This document shows positions 8,244-16,652 of a DNA stretch of 47,996 bases, piece after piece; position 1 is the stretch's first letter, and each line of letters begins with the position of its first letter. Source of the DNA: an uncultured Lachnospiraceae bacterium (GTDB taxonomy: Bacteria; Bacillota; Clostridia; Lachnospirales; Lachnospiraceae). The DNA is taken from NCBI GenBank assembly GCA_902766735.1, contig CACXEU010000030.1, forward strand, positions 1 through 47,996, in the 5' to 3' direction. Position numbers and translations under genes: made by a program. Below the pieces are notes generated by a model. That model did not search any database. It was not told where the DNA came from and saw nothing but the letters and a program-made list of their open reading frames with translations.

Positions 8244-9203
8244 TTATTTCATATCGTTATATGCTGTAAGATTTTCATAAGAATAACCCACAAGGAGTTC
8301 CGGCTTTTTCTTCAACAATTCCTCCATAGCCTCCCGCAGAATATCCTCCATCCACATTTTGCATTTCATGGTCTCGATTCGTTTTCCCCCTTTTAGGTGA
8401 ATCGTTAATCGTGCCATTTTAATATGATTGTTACTATGACTAATATATGCCCATAAGATTTCTTCCAATTTCACTACCCGAAGGCCCAAATACACAGACA
8501 CCAGATAATGTGGCGTAATATATATTTTTGCCTTTTGGAACTTTGACAATTCCGTCATTTCCAACTCTGAATTTAAAGTATCCGAAGAAATCTTTCCTAA
8601 GGTCATCCGGGTCCGGACAACAGAAAATACCAGCATTCCTCCGGCAATCACAGTCAGCAGTCCCAAAATAAAGATGACTACAGAAATAACAGAAATCACC
8701 GTACTGTATTTTTGTTTATTGGTATTCAAATATGTCGTTCCAAAGTAATTGTCAAAGGTAACCGTGTTGACCTGGTCCTTCCCAGTTTCACGGTACATAT
8801 CAATGATAATATCTTTTAATTCTTGAGGAGTATTGTATATTTGTCCCGTTAATGTGTATGTTGATTTTTCTTTTCTTTGCTTCTCCACCTCTTTGTAAGT
8901 CTGATCACTCAGTAAAGCAACATACATCATATCATGCTGGTCAACCAGGATATAATATTTATCTTCAACCCCCTGATCTTCATATGTTGCCACCAGATAT
9001 GGCAGTTCCGAAAGAGTCACCGAAACCAGTTCTCCCTCTTGCTCCGTCCCGTTCACAATCAGTTCATTGTAATCTTTTAAATTCCTTGCCTGTTTTCCTT
9101 TTGAAATTAATAACTGATTCGCTCCAACCAGTAAAGCAGTTACCACGAAACAAATGAAAAAGGTCAGACTCATTTTTCGCGTTTCTAAAATTTTCCCTAA
9201 CAT
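8244..9203 (-). CDS. Membrane protein of unknown function with extracytoplasmic domain
   Basis: About 319 residues from the ATG at 9203, which GGGAG precedes by about 5 nt; an ATG at 9215 lacks such a site. It has an N-terminal helix (about 10-30), a roughly 130-residue extracytoplasmic part, a second helix (about 172-198), and a cytosolic C-terminal domain related to the downstream paralogue. First gene of the run 8244-7626-pfkA-PAP2-Dabb. It resembles uncharacterised membrane proteins seen in Lachnospiraceae; no catalytic motif is visible. Confidence 0.75.
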   Translation of the reverse strand: MLGKILETRKMSLTFFICFVVTALLVGANQLLISKGKQARNLKDYNELIVNGTEQEGELVSVTLSELPYLVATYEDQGVEDKYYILVDQHDMMYVALLSDQTYKEVEKQRKEKSTYTLTGQIYNTPQELKDIIIDMYRETGKDQVNTVTFDNYFGTTYLNTNKQKYSTVISVISVVIFILGLLTVIAGGMLVFSVVRTRMTLGKISSDTLNSELEMTELSKFQKAKIYITPHYLVSVYLGLRVVKLEEILWAYISHSNNHIKMARLTIHLKGGKRIETMKCKMWMEDILREAMEELLKKKPELLVGYSYENLTAYNDMK

Positions 9204-9253
9204 TTCTACTCCCATCTTTTGTGCATGTTTTTTGTTTTTCAGCCACGCTCACT

Positions 9254-9282
9254 ATTGTATCAGAAAACCATTCAAATGTAAA
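9254..9282 (-). promoter_or_regulatory. Promoter of the 9203-5395 operon
   Basis: On the minus strand TTTACA (9277-9282) and TACAAT (9254-9259) are spaced by exactly 17 bp, about 50 bp before the first gene. The good boxes and spacing make this a likely vegetative promoter. Confidence 0.6.
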
Positions 9283-9327
9283 AAAGACGGTTGTCTGCCG
9301 GCCCCTCTTCCAATTCCTATAATGAGC

Positions 9328-10209
9328 TTAATTCAGCCCGGAAATCACATAACCTTCTTCAAACACCTCTCCCGGTTCCAGTTCATTGGTCCAATCCCGC
9401 TCTTTGATTTCACCTTCAAAATCTACAGAATCACATCTTCCGTACCATGGTTCAATACAGACATAAGATGCACTGCTGTCTGCCACGGACCACACTCCCA
9501 CCAACGGTGCATCAAACTCTACCCTGATGTATGGCTGTTTCTTCTGATCACAAAGTTCCACCGCGTGACACTGATGATTTTCCAGCACCAATGCATCATG
9601 AGCAAACAAATCTTCTGAGATTGGCAGGATTCCCTGTTCCAAAGACATGCTGTGCTTCTGCCCGGTAACCAATCCTTTTTCCATGTCAATCTCTGTAACT
9701 ACGATTTCATCCTTTTCCTCAAATTTTACAAAACAATCCGTTCGTTTTCCTTCTTCTCCCGGTGGACAGGCAAAAGCCGGATGGCCTCCCACGGAAAAGT
9801 ACATAGTATTTTCTCCTTCATTTTTTATATGCCAAAGGACTTTCAGCCTCTTGTTTTCCAGGCGATGCTCTAGTTCAAAATCAAAGAGAAACGGGTAAGA
9901 CTCCAAGGTCTTTTCCGTCGCCTTTAATCCAAGAATCAAATAATCTTCTCCCTGCTCTCTCAATTCGAATTCCATATCTCTGGCAAAACCGTGTCGGGTC
10001 ATTGCATAATTTTTTCCCTTATATTGAAAAGAATTATTTTTCAACACACCGATAAAGGGAAATAATACCGGTGACGTTTTTCCCCAATACTTAGGGCTGG
10101 CACTCCACAAATATTCCGTTCCGTTTTCATTGTCCTTTAATGATTTCAGTTGTGCGCCAAAAGAATCAATAATTGCTGACAGTTCCTTGTTTTTAATCAC
10201 ATATTCCAT
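9328..10209 (-). CDS. Aldose 1-epimerase-family protein (LacX/YeaD-like)
   Basis: 293 residues covering a complete galactose-mutarotase-like beta-sandwich. Features include an SFGAQLKSLKD start, a TRHGFARDMEF segment with the His-Gly-Phe-x-Arg loop, GGHPAFACP with the second conserved His, and a C-terminal IEPWYGR motif. Such proteins interconvert sugar or sugar-phosphate anomers. The neighbouring GlgX-like gene makes a role near glycogen or hexose metabolism plausible, but substrate is not readable. Confidence 0.88.
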   Translation of the reverse strand: MEYVIKNKELSAIIDSFGAQLKSLKDNENGTEYLWSASPKYWGKTSPVLFPFIGVLKNNSFQYKGKNYAMTRHGFARDMEFELREQGEDYLILGLKATEKTLESYPFLFDFELEHRLENKRLKVLWHIKNEGENTMYFSVGGHPAFACPPGEEGKRTDCFVKFEEKDEIVVTEIDMEKGLVTGQKHSMSLEQGILPISEDLFAHDALVLENHQCHAVELCDQKKQPYIRVEFDAPLVGVWSVADSSASYVCIEPWYGRCDSVDFEGEIKERDWTNELEPGEVFEEGYVISGLN

Positions 10210-10245
10210 CTTTATTCTCCTTTACCTGTTTTCGTTTTTTCACGC

Positions 10246-10279
10246 AAAAAACAACTACCGCAAAAGATAGTTGTTTTTT
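10246..10279 (-). terminator. Terminator of the GlgX-like gene
   Basis: AAAAAACAACTA pairs with TAGTTGTTTTTT around a 10-nt loop, just after the stop at 10284 on the minus strand. Confidence 0.8.
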
Positions 10280-10283
10280 ATCG

Positions 10284-12113
10284 TTATTCTGCAATCAGAA
10301 CCATAATACATCTGGCTCCAACCGTAAATAATTTATCCACTTCTTTTTCAATAATGTTTTTCGGATTTTCCGTCGCAAAAGCAATCTTCCAGGTCTTCTT
10401 ATCTCTCGCGGCAGGAATTCCGATTTTAACCGGTTTCCAGAACATATTGTACGCAACAATGATATCCTGCTCCTGGCCTTCCACTTCCGCATATTTTCCA
10501 CAATACATAGCAGAAAAATGACGGTTAAAATTACTAAAATCCGCATACCATGCCTTGGTTCCATGGAAGGATAAATCCGGAAGTCCATAGGATTTATAAT
10601 CCATCTGCTTCGGTTCCCGACTCAGGTGTAATACCTTATGATCTTTTCGAAACTGAATCAGTTTCTTCGTGAATTCCAAAGTTTCCTTGGCAATAGCTGA
10701 TGTATTCCAATTCGTCCAGGAGATTTCGTTGTCCAGACAATAAGGATTATTATTTCCCTTTTGGGAATTACACATTTCATCTCCTGCATAAATCATTGGA
10801 ACGCCCTGGCTTAAAAGAACCATGCTCAATGCATTCTTAATCTGCTTCTTACGCAGTTCCATAATGGTTCGCTTTCTGGTGTCACCTTCCACACCGCAGT
10901 TCCAACTGTAGTTATAAACTGCACCATCGTTATTATTTTCACCGTTTGCCTCATTATATTTCCGGTCATAAGAAACCATGTCATATAAGGTAAAGGTATT
11001 ATGATTTGCAACATAGTTTACCACAGTAGCTCCCGGAGGGTTTGCCTTGATTTTATAGGAAATACTGTTAAGCATATCCTCATCCCCTTTAATGAATTTT
11101 CTGGCAGCAACCATGAAATCATCATTAAAGTTTGCAAGATTACGATTTCCTTCGTAACCACTGTAAAAATCTGTTCCATTGGCGAAACTATATGTAAAAA
11201 TCTTTGTGGTACAAAGAAGATTATCCGTCTGTATCATCTTCATTACTGCTTCTTCACAATTTACATGAATACCGTCAATATGATATTCCATTACCCAGTA
11301 ATGAAGAGCATCTAATATATATGTAGGATTTGTCCCTGCCGGAAAGAAAAATTCCATAGAGACTTCTATTCCATTCTTGTGCAATTCACGAACCATATAT
11401 TTAAATTCATTTACCTGTCCGCCCTGCTCCGTAGAAAATGCAAAGGACCCTTTCGGAGAAAAAGCATATCCATCTGTATATCCCCAGTAATTTAACACAG
11501 GACGTTCAATGCTAAACTGTCCCCTCATGGATGTAGCCGGTTCCTGATATGGTTTAACTTCATTGAATTCATAGGCTGGCATTAATTCCACCATGGTAAT
11601 TCCTAAGGATTTCAAATATGGAATCTTATCAACAATTCCTAAGTAGGTTCCCTTATGTTTTGATTTTGAGCTGGAGTGTTTTGTAAAACCTCTTACATGA
11701 AGACGGTACATAATGGTTTCATCAAAAGGATAACCTAATGGTCCGTCACCTTGCCAATCAAAATCATGGTCAATAATGACCCCTCGGATATCTTCCGGTG
11801 TTTCTCCCCAGTTTTCTTTGCCTGTCACAGCTTTCGCGTAACAATCCGTTACAATTTTTCCATTAATGGAAAAATTATAATCATACTGCTGATAATCTAG
11901 TCCCGTAACACTCATTGCGAATACATTTCCGATTACCTGCGCTGTTTCAAATGGGATGCGGAAAGCCTCTTCCTTTTTTCCCTTTTTATAGAGAACAACC
12001 TCACAAATGCTTCCAACTTTTGCTGTAATGGCAAAATTTACACTCTGTCCGATTACAGATGCCCCAAGCACCAAAGGATTTCCTCTTTCCACCTTGATAT
12101 TATCTATTCCCAT
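10284..12113 (-). CDS. GlgX/isoamylase-like GH13 protein lacking catalytic residues
   Basis: 609 residues from the ATG at 12113, chosen for the GGAGA 7 nt upstream; an earlier ATG at 12143 has none. The architecture is that of a glycogen debranching enzyme: N-terminal CBM48-like domain (about 1-115), GH13 barrel, and C-terminal beta domain. Family landmarks remain: LNYWGYTDGYAFSP, and YAGDEMCNSQ followed by GNNNPYCLDNEISWTNW. All four catalytic GH13 regions have changed: region I DVVxNH is MEFFFP; region II GFRxD is GIHVN, so the nucleophile Asp is N285 and the Arg is H283; the region III acid Glu is T307; region IV HD is H371-N372. I checked these codons in the DNA. It is probably a non-catalytic glucan-binding or regulatory protein (inference). 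The reading frame is intact, so it is not a decayed pseudogene. Confidence 0.88.
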   Translation of the reverse strand: MGIDNIKVERGNPLVLGASVIGQSVNFAITAKVGSICEVVLYKKGKKEEAFRIPFETAQVIGNVFAMSVTGLDYQQYDYNFSINGKIVTDCYAKAVTGKENWGETPEDIRGVIIDHDFDWQGDGPLGYPFDETIMYRLHVRGFTKHSSSKSKHKGTYLGIVDKIPYLKSLGITMVELMPAYEFNEVKPYQEPATSMRGQFSIERPVLNYWGYTDGYAFSPKGSFAFSTEQGGQVNEFKYMVRELHKNGIEVSMEFFFPAGTNPTYILDALHYWVMEYHIDGIHVNCEEAVMKMIQTDNLLCTTKIFTYSFANGTDFYSGYEGNRNLANFNDDFMVAARKFIKGDEDMLNSISYKIKANPPGATVVNYVANHNTFTLYDMVSYDRKYNEANGENNNDGAVYNYSWNCGVEGDTRKRTIMELRKKQIKNALSMVLLSQGVPMIYAGDEMCNSQKGNNNPYCLDNEISWTNWNTSAIAKETLEFTKKLIQFRKDHKVLHLSREPKQMDYKSYGLPDLSFHGTKAWYADFSNFNRHFSAMYCGKYAEVEGQEQDIIVAYNMFWKPVKIGIPAARDKKTWKIAFATENPKNIIEKEVDKLFTVGARCIMVLIAE

Positions 12114-12214
12114 GTTGTCTTCTCCTTCCAGCCAATAAATCATCTTTTTTCGTGAATTATCCGCACTTTCTCATCATCGCATAGATATTGGAATTATAGC
12201 ACATAGGCATAATT

Positions 12215-12242
12215 AAAGGAATACCCTTTCGAGTATTCCTTT
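12215..12242. terminator. Hairpin after the DUF4234-like gene
   Basis: AAAGGAATAC pairs with GTATTCCTTT around an 8-nt loop. The following T tract on the minus strand is short, so termination strength is uncertain; it also sits just upstream of the GlgX-like gene. Confidence 0.55.
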
Positions 12243-12270
12243 AACTTTGTCTAACGACTACTATGAATTA

Positions 12271-12615
12271 TTATGCTGCAAGCTGATTTAATTCATTCTG
12301 CATTAATGCATATGAAACAATTGATAAACCAACGATTGCAAGAACTAAATAAATAATTCCTGAGTTACTTGATGCAATTCCCCTTGATGTCTTAACCTGG
12401 TCAATCTTATTACCCTGTTTGTAAAGCCAATATAACAGATAAATGCTACATGTTACAATAGATAATACTAATACAACCACGCCAGATGTATCTTCCGGTG
12501 TTCCTGCAACAGTATTTGTGTCATCATTTAAGCATACAAGCCAATATAAGCCATAAATTCCGCAAGTAACAATTGAAAGAATGATACAAACGGCTACGCT
12601 TCTCTGTTTAATCAT
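12271..12615 (-). CDS. Small DUF4234-like membrane protein
   Basis: 114 residues from the ATG at 12615, which has AGGAGGGG upstream; the frame is open to 12657 without support. Three hydrophobic helices are seen (about 6-27, 47-66 and 84-103), the first two with matching SIVTCGIYGLYW and SIVTCSIYLLYW motifs. That duplicated SIVTCxIYxLYW pattern is typical of DUF4234-type proteins. Function unknown. It is convergent with nothing and stands alone between a hairpin and the ABC-F promoter region. Confidence 0.78.
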   Translation of the reverse strand: MIKQRSVAVCIILSIVTCGIYGLYWLVCLNDDTNTVAGTPEDTSGVVVLVLSIVTCSIYLLYWLYKQGNKIDQVKTSRGIASSNSGIIYLVLAIVGLSIVSYALMQNELNQLAA

Positions 12616-12728
12616 CCAGTTTCCCCTCCTTTTCCTTAGTATGAACTTATTACACAATATACAATATTATGCGTCAATTTAATCTTAGTGTTTCATTATC
12701 ATTCAGGTTTCTTCCATTGTAATACTAT

Positions 12729-12757
12729 TTGCCTAAATCCCCTAAAACTGTTATACT
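12729..12757 (+). promoter_or_regulatory. Promoter of the ABC-F gene
   Basis: TTGCCT (12729-12734) and TATACT (12752-12757) with 17-bp spacing. The predicted leader is about 65 nt and contains a CGGGCGGGA/TTTCCCG hairpin (about 12773-12798) just before the ribosome binding site, which could tune translation or transcription. Confidence 0.7.
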
Positions 12758-12826
12758 AAAAAATACGGTTGTCGGGCGGGAATCAGTCGTCTTTCCCGGC
12801 ACAAAAAAATAAAGTGAGGTAATAAA

Positions 12827-14461
12827 ATGATAAGTACAAGCAATGTATCTCTACGTTTTGGAAAAAAAGCATTATTTGAAGAAGTAAACATAAAATTTGT
12901 ACCGGGCCACTGTTACGGTCTGATTGGTGCCAACGGTGCCGGTAAATCAACATTTTTAAAGATTCTTACTGGAGAAATCGAACCGACCAGTGGTGAAGTT
13001 ATCATTACTCCGGGCGAGCGTCTTTCATTCTTAAAACAGGATCACTTCCAGTATGATGAATTCACAGTTCTTGATACCGTTATTATGGGAAATCAAAGAC
13101 TGTATGAAATCATGAAGGAAAAAGATGCCATTTACATGAAGGAAGATTTTAGCGATGAAGACGGAATTCGTGCTTCTGAATTAGAAGGCGAATTTGCTGA
13201 AATGAATGGTTGGGAAGCAGAATCCGATGCTGCAACTCTTTTAAATGGTCTTGGTGTGGATACTGAATTCCACTATAACTTAATGAAGGATTTAAGCGGA
13301 AGCTTAAAGGTCAAGGTTCTTTTAGCTCAGGCATTGTTCGGAAACCCTGACATTCTGTTATTGGACGAACCGACTAACCACTTAGACTTAGATGCCATTG
13401 CATGGTTAGAAGAATTCTTAATCAATTTTGAAAACACTGTTATCGTGGTATCCCACGACAGATATTTCTTAAATAAAGTATGTACTCAGATTGCTGATAT
13501 TGACTATGCGAAGATTCAGCTTTACGCCGGAAACTACGATTTCTGGTATGAATCCAGCCAGTTAATTGTAAAACAGATGAAGGAAGCTAACCGTAAGAAG
13601 GAAGAAAAAATCAAGGAATTGCAGGACTTTATTCAGCGATTCAGTGCTAACGCTTCTAAATCAAAACAGGCTACTTCCAGAAAACGTGCCTTGGAGAAAA
13701 TTGAATTGGATGAAATCAAACCATCCAGCAGAAAATATCCATACATAGACTTCAGACCGGAACGTGAAATCGGTAATGAAGTTCTGACGGTAGAGCATTT
13801 ATCAAAGACCATTGATGGAGTTAAGGTATTAGACGACATTTCCTTTATTGTTGGGCGCGAAGATAAGATTGCTTTCGTTGGTTCCAACGGATTAGCTAAG
13901 ACTACATTGTTTAAAATCCTCATGGGAGAAATGGAACCGGATGAAGGTTCTTATAAATGGGGTATCACTACTTCCCAGAGTTATTTCCCTAAGGATAACA
14001 CCAAAGACTTTGATAGCGATGATGTCATTGTAGACTGGTTGACCCAGTACTCAGAAATCAAGGATGCCACTTACGTTCGTGGATTCCTTGGAAGAATGTT
14101 ATTCGCCGGTGATGACGGTATGAAGAAAGTTCGCGTTCTTTCCGGTGGGGAAAAAGTTCGTGTTATGCTTTCGAAATTAATGATTTCCGGTGCCAATGTT
14201 TTAGTTATTGACGAACCTACAGACCACTTGGATATGGAAAGTATCACAGCTTTGAATAATGGACTGATCAAGTTCCCTGGTGTTCTGCTTTTCTCTTCTC
14301 GAGATCATCAGGTTGTTCAGACTACTGCCAACAGAATTATGGAAATTGTCAATGGTAAGTTAATCGATAAGGTTACTACTTATGATGAATATCTGGAAAA
14401 TGATGAAATGGCACGTAAGAGAACTGTTTATACAACAGAAGGAATGGATGACGATAACTAA
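12827..14461 (+). CDS. ABC-F family ATPase (YbiT-like) with altered second nucleotide site
   Basis: 544 residues with two ABC ATPase domains joined by a charged coiled-coil linker (about 245-300) and no membrane segments, as in ABC-F ribosome-associated proteins. Site 1: Walker A GANGAGKST, Walker B LLLDEPTNHLDL, H-loop VVSHDR, but the signature reads LSGSLKVK in place of LSGG. Site 2 is divergent: Walker A GSNGLAKTT has Ala for the last Gly, Walker B region reads PTDHLD in place of PTNHLD, and the H-loop reads SSRDH with Arg for His; its signature LSGGEKVR is intact. ABC-F proteins act on the ribosomal E site in translation control or antibiotic protection; which applies here cannot be told. 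Confidence 0.9.
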   Translation: MISTSNVSLRFGKKALFEEVNIKFVPGHCYGLIGANGAGKSTFLKILTGEIEPTSGEVIITPGERLSFLKQDHFQYDEFTVLDTVIMGNQRLYEIMKEKDAIYMKEDFSDEDGIRASELEGEFAEMNGWEAESDAATLLNGLGVDTEFHYNLMKDLSGSLKVKVLLAQALFGNPDILLLDEPTNHLDLDAIAWLEEFLINFENTVIVVSHDRYFLNKVCTQIADIDYAKIQLYAGNYDFWYESSQLIVKQMKEANRKKEEKIKELQDFIQRFSANASKSKQATSRKRALEKIELDEIKPSSRKYPYIDFRPEREIGNEVLTVEHLSKTIDGVKVLDDISFIVGREDKIAFVGSNGLAKTTLFKILMGEMEPDEGSYKWGITTSQSYFPKDNTKDFDSDDVIVDWLTQYSEIKDATYVRGFLGRMLFAGDDGMKKVRVLSGGEKVRVMLSKLMISGANVLVIDEPTDHLDMESITALNNGLIKFPGVLLFSSRDHQVVQTTANRIMEIVNGKLIDKVTTYDEYLENDEMARKRTVYTTEGMDDDN

Positions 14462-14474
14462 AGTTTATGATAAA

Positions 14475-14508
14475 GGCGATGAGGAGCTATTCTTTTCATC
14501 GCTTTTTT
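14475..14508 (+). terminator. Terminator after the ABC-F gene
   Basis: GCGATGA (14476-14482) pairs with TCATCGC (14496-14502), followed by a run of T. Confidence 0.85.
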
Positions 14509-14547
14509 ATGCTAGAATATGGATAGTATTTTATTGAAGGAGTGCTT

Positions 14548-15450
14548 ATGAGACCGAACACGATTACATTTCCACCGGATGGTGTAAAACCTCTTGGAAT
14601 CATTCAGTTTGTTCATGGGATGGCAGAATATCGAAACCGCTATTTTGATACCATGAAAAAATTCAATCAATATGGATTCATCTGTGCCATTACAGACCTT
14701 CGTGGGCACGGAGAAAATGTTCTGACGAAAGATGATTTGGGCTATTTCGGAGATAAATCCACCTACAAGGATTTAATCGAAGATGTTCATGATTATACCA
14801 TGTTTTTAAAAAGAGAATATCCGAATCTTCCACTGATTCTGTTAGGACACAGTATGGGTTCCCTAATTGTCCGGGCATACACCAAAAAATACGCCAAAGA
14901 AATTGACGCCTTAATCGTCAGCGGTTCCCCTTCCTACAATCCTTTGGCCGGTATTGCAAAACTGATGATTGACACCATGGTTATTTTCAAAGGTTGGCGT
15001 TATCACAGCGAAACCATGGCAAAGTTAGTGACCGGTCCTTTTGAAAAGGCTTTTGATAAAGAAGGTATCCGGAACAGCTGGCTTAGCAGGGATCGAAATG
15101 TGGTTGATGCTTATAACGCCGATCCATTGTGTGGATTCACCTTTTCCCTGAACGGCTACTACATCCTGATGACCTTACTGCAGCAAGTTTATACGAAAAA
15201 AGGATGGGTCAGTAAAAACGCAGCGTTACCGGTAATGTTCATGTCCGGTTCTAACGATCCTTGTAAAGGAAACGAGAAAACATTCAAGAAATCGGTTATG
15301 TTCTTTAAACACTGTGGATTTTCCAATACGTACTCAAAGCTTTACCCGGATATGCGTCATGAACTGTTTAATGAATTAGAAAACGAAATTGTCTATAAAG
15401 ACATTATTAAATTTTTGGAAATCAAAGCCGGCATCGAATTTCCGGTATAA
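14548..15450 (+). CDS. Alpha/beta hydrolase, monoglyceride-lipase/lysophospholipase-like
   Basis: 300 residues from the ATG at 14548 (GAAGGAG upstream). A cytosolic serine hydrolase: oxyanion HGM in FVHGMAEYRNR, nucleophile elbow GHSMGS, probable acid in SGSNDPCK and the catalytic His in DMRHELFNE. The HGMAEHxxRY-type opening and DLRGHG segment place it with monoacylglycerol lipases and lysophospholipases, which release fatty acids from lysolipids; the true substrate is unknown. Confidence 0.92.
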   Translation: MRPNTITFPPDGVKPLGIIQFVHGMAEYRNRYFDTMKKFNQYGFICAITDLRGHGENVLTKDDLGYFGDKSTYKDLIEDVHDYTMFLKREYPNLPLILLGHSMGSLIVRAYTKKYAKEIDALIVSGSPSYNPLAGIAKLMIDTMVIFKGWRYHSETMAKLVTGPFEKAFDKEGIRNSWLSRDRNVVDAYNADPLCGFTFSLNGYYILMTLLQQVYTKKGWVSKNAALPVMFMSGSNDPCKGNEKTFKKSVMFFKHCGFSNTYSKLYPDMRHELFNELENEIVYKDIIKFLEIKAGIEFPV

Positions 15451-15486
15451 AAAATGTGGTCCTTTGATACGGACCACATTTTTTAT
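15449..15486. terminator. Bidirectional terminator between the hydrolase gene and pheA
   Basis: AAAATGTGGTCC pairs with GGACCACATTTT around an 8-nt loop with T runs on both strands, placed between two convergent genes. Confidence 0.88.
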
Positions 15487-16613
15487 TAATAGTTTCCTAA
15501 AATCTTCATGTTAATTGCTTCTGCATTAATTCCGGACAAGGCATTTACCACACCCGGCTGATTAGACTTTCCTTCGAATTCCACATAAAAACGATATTCC
15601 CATTTTCGTTCCGGAATCGGTCTGGACTGGATGCTTGTCATATTTAAATCATTGTAAATAATGTGAGAAAGCATCTGATATAAAGAACCACTCTTATGAG
15701 GCATTTCGAAACTAATACAAATCAGGTTTGCATCTCTCCGAGCCATTCGTTCCTTACTGATAATAATAAACTTTGTCGTATTCGTGGAATTAAAATTAAT
15801 CCCTTTATGAAGGATTTCCAATCCATAAATCTTTGCAGCATTCTCGCTGGCAATACACCCTCTGCTCTTATCGGTCTGTTCAGAAATATAACGGGCACTA
15901 ATAGCAGTGTTCGCCAGATTGACCTTTCCCCATCCGTGTTTCTCAATATATTCATTACTCTGCATAAATGCTTGCGGATGTGAATACACATCACGAATAT
16001 CTTCAATCTTGCTTCCCGGAAGACCACAAAGGCAATGTTCGATTTTTACATCAAACGTGTCCACGATGTAGTTATGGAATTCCACGGATAAATCATATAC
16101 GTCTGTTACAATTCCCGCAGAAGAATTTTCAAACGGAAGCACTGCATAATCAGCCTTTCCATCACGGACATACTTCATTGCTTCACGGAAAGTGGTAACA
16201 TTACAGAAATTTGCATCCTCACCAAAATATTCGTGAGCAGCCTGCTGGCTGTACGCCCCTGGAATCCCCTGATATACCACGGTTACATCCTTTTTTGGCA
16301 ACACTTCCACAATATCGAATCCAATGTCATTATTAACGCCTTCTTCATTCAGAAGTTTATACTGCATTTTTCTGCTCATTGCCATGATCTGCTCATATAG
16401 TTCTTCTACCCCATGAGCATAGAACTTATCTGCTGCCTTCGTCTTCAATGTGGCAATTTTATCCAATTCCCTCTGACGGTCTAACACCGGCTTTCCATTT
16501 TGAAGCTTATATGTGGCAACATCCTTGCACACATCCATTCTTCGCTGAAACAGTTTCACAATCTGCTCATCAATTTCATCGATTTCTTTTCTACTTTCAA
16601 CTAAATCTCTCAT
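15486..16613 (-). CDS. pheA: Bifunctional chorismate mutase / prephenate dehydratase
   Basis: 375 residues. An N-terminal AroQ-type chorismate mutase (about 1-90, with RxEIDEIDEQI and R/K residues) is fused to prephenate dehydratase (about 108-290; YQGIPGAYSQQAA, LPFENSSAG, a TKF version of the usual TRF motif) and a C-terminal ACT domain (about 300-370) with an SRP motif (IQSRP). It converts chorismate through prephenate to phenylpyruvate, and the ACT domain usually gives feedback inhibition by phenylalanine. It is the last gene of the folate cluster, 39 bp after folB-folK, with GGAAAGAG before the start. Confidence 0.96.
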   Translation of the reverse strand: MRDLVESRKEIDEIDEQIVKLFQRRMDVCKDVATYKLQNGKPVLDRQRELDKIATLKTKAADKFYAHGVEELYEQIMAMSRKMQYKLLNEEGVNNDIGFDIVEVLPKKDVTVVYQGIPGAYSQQAAHEYFGEDANFCNVTTFREAMKYVRDGKADYAVLPFENSSAGIVTDVYDLSVEFHNYIVDTFDVKIEHCLCGLPGSKIEDIRDVYSHPQAFMQSNEYIEKHGWGKVNLANTAISARYISEQTDKSRGCIASENAAKIYGLEILHKGINFNSTNTTKFIIISKERMARRDANLICISFEMPHKSGSLYQMLSHIIYNDLNMTSIQSRPIPERKWEYRFYVEFEGKSNQPGVVNALSGINAEAINMKILGNY

Positions 16614-16652
16614 ATTTTTCTCTTTCCTATAACATATTTTTCATGGTCTGTA

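Noticed and set aside
10284..12113. Decaying pseudogene
   Set aside because: The frame is intact over 609 residues, with preserved scaffold motifs and good ribosome binding site; losses are confined to catalytic positions.
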